A stretch of 26,601 nucleotides of DNA from JACKCP01 sp050253255. GTDB taxonomy: Bacteria; Desulfobacterota; Desulfobacteria; Desulfobacterales; JACKCP01. The notes under the pieces are model-generated. The model ran no database searches, was not told the DNA's origin, and saw only the letters and a program-made list of their open reading frames with translations. The stretch covers positions 1-26,601 of the forward strand of contig JBFWJK010000026.1 of NCBI GenBank assembly GCA_050253255.1, in the 5' to 3' direction. The position numbers and the translations under genes were made by a program. The stretch's first letter is position 1, and each line of letters starts with the position of its first letter. Shown in pieces: positions 23,562 through 26,601 of this stretch.

Positions 23562-25199
23562 CTAAATCATTGATTTGCAATGCTCCTGAAAAATCTGCTC
23601 CTGTTCGTCAAGAACTTCCCTCAGGATATCAATATTGGTGAGCGGATTCATTAGAACTGCCCTCAAAACAACAATCTCTTCAGAATCTTCTTTTCTTTTA
23701 AGGGCTGTCCTGGAAACAAAGCTTTTGCCTCTTTCCCTCTGTATTCTCTGGATATTGATATTGATTTCATTCAGCTTTTCCTGAACCTCACTCCTTTGTT
23801 CACCTGTTTTGGAAAGAAGCTCCTGCTTGACTCTGGTAGGACAGTATCTGTAGGTCAGGATATTTAATTTAGGTGAAGTTACAAGCTGAAAATTCTCCCT
23901 TTTCCTGATTTCTTCGGCAAATTCGGCAGCAACTTCGATACCGTGATCAATAAGCATACCGTAGCCTCTTTTTCCAAGAAGTTCGAAGGCACCGTGAAGG
24001 ATCAGTGAATTAGCTTCCTTTGATCCTGAAATTGATTTTATTCCAAGGTCAACAGAGCCTTTTCTTATTATGTAGTTTGCATAGTAGGCAACAGCATCCA
24101 TGTGCTTTGGATCTTTAAAAAAGACCATGCCGCATGTCATAGGCATATAGAACTGCTTGTGCCCGTCTATTGTAACTGAATCGGCAAGTTCTATTCCCTT
24201 CAGAAGCCTTGCATACTTTTCGCTTGTAAGCGTAGGTCCGCCCCAGGCCGCATCCACATGGAAATGAATTTTATTTTCTCTGCAGATGGCTGCCATTTCG
24301 CATAAGGGGTCTATATGACCTGTCTCAGTAGTGCCGGCAACTCCTACAACTGCAAGAATTTTTGTTTTTTTGTCTTTTGAAATTGTTTCTATTTTTTCTC
24401 TGAGATCATTTATAAGAACAGTTCCGTCACAGTCTGAAGCAACTCTCACTATATTTGAGTTCCCTATTCCAAGAACCCCTCCGGCTTTTGTAAGTGAATA
24501 ATGCCCCCTCTGAGACACAAGAACAACAGCCCTTTCAATTCCATAAGCCTTGTAGGCACTGAAAAGACCTTCCTTCTCAACCCCGCCAAAACCGTCTCTT
24601 GGACCAAGAGCAGTGTTTCTTGCCACCCACAGAGCCGTCATATTCGCAGCTGTTCCGCCTTCAGTGAAGCATCCAAGGGTAGTATCAACAGACTGTACGT
24701 TTTCATTGTAGAAATCTTCGCTGAAATTATATATCAGCCTGTGAACCTTAGCTGCAAGCTGCCTTTCTATAACTGAAACCACTTTTGAGGTTTCAAGCTT
24801 GACAACGTTCTGGTTCAAAGCTGCAACAAGGGCCTTTAAAATAACCATGAATGAAGGAATGGCGGCTGTCATGTGGCCGACAAAATAAGGAGATGATACG
24901 TTTACAGCGTGGGGAGCGATTTCATCGATAATTTCAGAGATAACTTCTGTAAGTTTTTTCTGGGGAATATCCGATATTTTCGTATCAGTATACGAAAGGG
25001 CAAGTTTTTTTAAGTCTATTGCTTCAGTAACTCCGACGTGGTCGTGGAGAAACTCCTGAAGTCCGAATAAAATCTGCTGCATATAGAAAAAAAGTTTTTC
25101 CTTATCAGCCTCTGTTTCATAGCATATAAATTTACGAACCAGCTTATCCCACTCGGTTGCGGTTTTGCCGAGATTCTTTGCCCGTTTCAAATAATTCAT
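23562..25199 (-). CDS. panP: PLP-dependent decarboxylase, PanP-like (aspartate 1-decarboxylase)
   Basis: The protein is a group II pyridoxal-phosphate decarboxylase. PanP-type members convert aspartate to beta-alanine for coenzyme A synthesis in bacteria without PanD. The 545-residue product has SPYFVGHMT at 103-111, FTEGGTAANMTAL at 178-190 (phosphate cup), His233 in QRGHYS stacking on the cofactor, HVDAAWGG at 314-321 (Asp316) and the Schiff-base lysine K348 in TIDGHKQFYMP. The length and the DGHKQFYMPMTCG motif resemble PanP more than typical glutamate or tyrosine decarboxylases, but those alternatives stand until tested. It is monocistronic, ended by the bidirectional terminator. Its ribosome site sits in a hairpin loop at 25202-25221. 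Confidence 0.72.
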   Translation of the reverse strand: MNYLKRAKNLGKTATEWDKLVRKFICYETEADKEKLFFYMQQILFGLQEFLHDHVGVTEAIDLKKLALSYTDTKISDIPQKKLTEVISEIIDEIAPHAVNVSSPYFVGHMTAAIPSFMVILKALVAALNQNVVKLETSKVVSVIERQLAAKVHRLIYNFSEDFYNENVQSVDTTLGCFTEGGTAANMTALWVARNTALGPRDGFGGVEKEGLFSAYKAYGIERAVVLVSQRGHYSLTKAGGVLGIGNSNIVRVASDCDGTVLINDLREKIETISKDKKTKILAVVGVAGTTETGHIDPLCEMAAICRENKIHFHVDAAWGGPTLTSEKYARLLKGIELADSVTIDGHKQFYMPMTCGMVFFKDPKHMDAVAYYANYIIRKGSVDLGIKSISGSKEANSLILHGAFELLGKRGYGMLIDHGIEVAAEFAEEIRKRENFQLVTSPKLNILTYRYCPTRVKQELLSKTGEQRSEVQEKLNEININIQRIQRERGKSFVSRTALKRKEDSEEIVVLRAVLMNPLTNIDILREVLDEQEQIFQEHCKSMI

Positions 25200-25201
25200 A
25201 A

Positions 25202-25221
25202 AAATTTTGCCCCCAAAATTT
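25202..25221 (-). promoter_or_regulatory. Hairpin presenting the decarboxylase ribosome binding site
   Basis: In the RNA sense AAATTTTG-GGGG-CAAAATTT forms a perfect 8-bp stem with a GGGG tetraloop, ending two bases before the decarboxylase ATG. The only purine-rich ribosome-site candidate lies in the loop and adjoining stem base, so folding should hinder initiation. The melting of such an AT-rich stem would depend on temperature or on a bound factor, which is inference. Confidence 0.45.
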
Positions 25222-25272
25222 GCTTCTTTTCCCAGACCAGAATTAATTAAGCATTAATTTTTCAAAAACACA

Positions 25273-25300
25273 ATATTAATATATCAAATTTTAATCTCAA
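25273..25300 (-). promoter_or_regulatory. Possible sigma-70 promoter of the decarboxylase gene
   Basis: On the minus strand TTGAGA (25295-25300) and TAATAT (25273-25278) are 16 bases apart, about 75 bp before the decarboxylase ATG. The region is AT-rich, so support is modest. Confidence 0.35.
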
Positions 25301-25316
25301 ACCAAAATCCATTAAC

Positions 25317-25345
25317 TTGACATAAGCTGATTATCATTCTATTAA
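25317..25345 (+). promoter_or_regulatory. Sigma-70 promoter upstream of the GerMN-fusA pair
   Basis: TTGACA (25317-25322) is a perfect -35, followed after 17 bases by TATTAA (25340-25345), four of six matches to TATAAT. Initiation would be near 25352, leaving a leader of about 125 nt that contains the palindrome at 25376-25392. It would serve the GerMN gene and the overlapping fusA-like gene. Confidence 0.65.
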
Positions 25346-25375
25346 TTTCAGGTTACATAATTATCCGGACAAAGA

Positions 25376-25392
25376 TTTTAGTCTGACTAAAA
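25376..25392 (+). promoter_or_regulatory. Perfect 17-bp palindrome, candidate operator
   Basis: TTTTAGTCTGACTAAAA is an 8+1+8 perfect inverted repeat about 25 bp after the predicted start of transcription. It is flanked by GGAC (25367-25370) and GTCC (25393-25396), which extend the dyad across a 5-base bulge. No T-run follows, so it is not a terminator. I do not recognise the cognate regulator. Confidence 0.5.
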
Positions 25393-25476
25393 GTCCTTAG
25401 CACCAGGTTAGGTCAGGGTAAAGTTTTTTTTTACAATTAATAATTTTTGTCACACAAAACTTTTCGGGCTGAACAG

Positions 25477-26043
25477 ATGAAATCCTCAAAAAAAACTATT
25501 TTAATTGCAATATTATCAATTGTTTTAGCAGTCACGGCCGTTCTGGTTCTCATAAAAACAGATAAAGACCCTGAGCAGAAAAAAACCTATAAAATTGATA
25601 TGCCTGACAAACAGGCTGCAGGCAGAGAAGTCTTTTTGTATTTTGCAAATTCAGACAATTCAGCTCTCGAAGCTCAAAAACAGAGAGTCAAGTTCAGTTC
25701 AGACACAAGAAGCTTTGCCCAGAGCCTTATCGAAACGCTTCTGAGAGGCCCGGCAGGTGAAGATCTGATGAGTGCTGTTCCCGAAGGAACAAAACTTTTA
25801 TCATTATATATTCAGGACAACCTCACAGCAGTTCTTGACTTTTCGGAAGAGATCAGAGAAAACCATCCCGGCGGCAGCCAGGCTGAGATATTGACAATTT
25901 ATTCCATAGTCAATACCCTCACCCTGAATATTGAAGAAATTAAGGAAGTAAAAATTTTAATAAACGGAAATGAAGCTGAAACCCTTGCAGGCCATATAGC
26001 TTTGAGCTTTCCACTAAAAGAGAATCTGACAATAGTAAAATGA
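25477..26043 (+). CDS. GerMN domain membrane-anchored protein
   Basis: GerMN domains are extracytoplasmic modules first described in the spore protein GerM and common in bacterial envelope proteins without a defined role. The 188-residue product has an N-terminal membrane anchor at about 6-28 (TILIAILSIVLAVTAVLVLI) with no lipobox. The GerMN domain covers about 50-183: FAQSLIETLLRGP, VPEGTKLLSLYI, AVLDFSEEI, ILTIYSIVNTLT and AGHIALSFPL. I start at the ATG at 25477. A TTG ten codons upstream is less likely. The ribosome site is weak at either. It overlaps the next gene by ATGA, so that gene is translationally coupled to it. Confidence 0.78.
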   Translation: MKSSKKTILIAILSIVLAVTAVLVLIKTDKDPEQKKTYKIDMPDKQAAGREVFLYFANSDNSALEAQKQRVKFSSDTRSFAQSLIETLLRGPAGEDLMSAVPEGTKLLSLYIQDNLTAVLDFSEEIRENHPGGSQAEILTIYSIVNTLTLNIEEIKEVKILINGNEAETLAGHIALSFPLKENLTIVK

Positions 26044-26601
26044 GTAAACAGCAGAAAAACATAGAAAATTTCCGTAACATCGGAATCATGGCACATATTG
26101 ATGCCGGAAAAACAACAGTCTCAGAAAGAATTTTATACTACACAGGGCGCTCACATAAAATCGGTGAAGTTCATGACGGAGAAGCTGTCATGGACTGGAT
26201 GGAAGATGAGCAGCAAAGAGGAATAACAATAACCTCTGCAGTAACAACCTGCGAATGGAAAAATCATCAGATCCAGCTTATAGATACTCCCGGACATGTT
26301 GACTTCACAATCGAAGTTGAAAGATCATTAAGGGTACTTGACGGAGCAGTTGCGGTTTTCTGCGGAGTTGGAGGTGTCGAACCCCAGTCCGAAACTGTAT
26401 GGAGACAGGGTGATAAATACAGAGTGCCCAAACTTGCTTTCATAAACAAGATGGACAGGGTCGGAGCCGACTTTTTCGGCACTGTTGACATGATGATTGA
26501 AAAGCTGGGGGCAAATCCGGTTATCATGCAGCTTCCCGTCGGAAGAGAAAATGATTTCGACGGGGTTATAGATCTCCTTAAAATGAAAAAAATTGAATGG
26601 G
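26040..26601 (+). CDS. fusA: Translation elongation factor G, 5' part
   Basis: EF-G is the GTPase that drives ribosomal translocation. The 187 residues in the window cover its G domain: HIDAGKTT at 19-26 (G1), RGITI at 60-64 (G2), DTPGH at 82-86 (G3), NKMD at 136-139 (G4), and EVERSLRVLDGAVAV. It starts at the ATG overlapping the GerMN stop and continues past the window end. The gene is not beside rpsL/rpsG in what can be seen, and its switch region (TTVSERILYYTGRSHKIGEV) could belong to a second, EF-G2-like paralogue. That cannot be decided from the G domain alone. Confidence 0.93.
   Translation, partial: MSKQQKNIENFRNIGIMAHIDAGKTTVSERILYYTGRSHKIGEVHDGEAVMDWMEDEQQRGITITSAVTTCEWKNHQIQLIDTPGHVDFTIEVERSLRVLDGAVAVFCGVGGVEPQSETVWRQGDKYRVPKLAFINKMDRVGADFFGTVDMMIEKLGANPVIMQLPVGRENDFDGVIDLLKMKKIEW

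Noticed and set aside
25323..25341. Fur-box-like stretch (GATTATCATT) overlapping the sigma-70 spacer
   Set aside because: Only about one half-site matches the 7-1-7 Fur consensus, and the region is AT-rich. Not supportable as an operator.

Overview
This window looks like the chromosome of a low-GC, flagellated, Gram-negative bacterium. The FliW-CsrA-flagellin arrangement, a Maf flagellin glycosyltransferase, a PPi-type phosphofructokinase, a PanP-like decarboxylase and a probable sigma-54 promoter together suggest a sulfate-reducer-like Desulfobacterota member. That placement is inference from gene content and was not searched. No mobile element, CRISPR array, rRNA or tRNA was seen.

Layout. 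(1) 1-7.1 kb is a flagellar filament cluster: fliW-csrA on the + strand, meeting a minus-strand cluster read as flagellin, fliD, fliS, a FliT-like chaperone and flaG. The flagellin is very large (1136 aa). Its variable region carries two 313-residue units that share a 109-residue block identical in protein. Its leader contains a near-consensus sigma-28 promoter, a perfect Shine-Dalgarno with an 8-codon mini-ORF, a near-ideal CsrA-binding hairpin and a second GGA loop at the functional ribosome binding site. (2) 7.1-15.3 kb is a minus-strand flagellin glycosylation operon: neuB/legI, neuC/legG, a ptmE-like CBS-nucleotidyltransferase, neuA/legF, a TPR-fused Maf transferase and a DUF2920 alpha/beta-hydrolase. 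It would make a CMP-activated nonulosonic acid and attach it to flagellin. The dehydratase, aminotransferase and acetyltransferase needed for legionaminic acid are not in the window. (3) 15.4-17.5 kb holds a DUF202 membrane protein, a BaiN/HI0933-type flavoprotein and a small putative lipoprotein. (4) 17.7-22.6 kb is a minus-strand operon: a GGDEF diguanylate cyclase behind a sigma-54-like promoter, a long PPi-type phosphofructokinase and a radical SAM/SPASM-like protein, the last two separated by a perfect hairpin. (5) 23.0-26.6 kb holds a nitroreductase, a convergent PanP-like decarboxylase, a GerMN-domain protein behind a sigma-70 promoter with a perfect palindrome, and the 5' part of an elongation factor G gene overlapping it by ATGA.

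How it fits together. Regions 1 and 2 form one functional unit. Flagellin synthesis would be controlled by sigma-28 and by CsrA/FliW partner switching on the leader. FliS, FliD and FlaG handle export and assembly, and the Maf system decorates the filament. The most notable observations are the flagellin leader architecture, the partly homogenised repeat inside the flagellin, and the coupling of a diguanylate cyclase to a glycolytic enzyme. No wholly new biological system is claimed.
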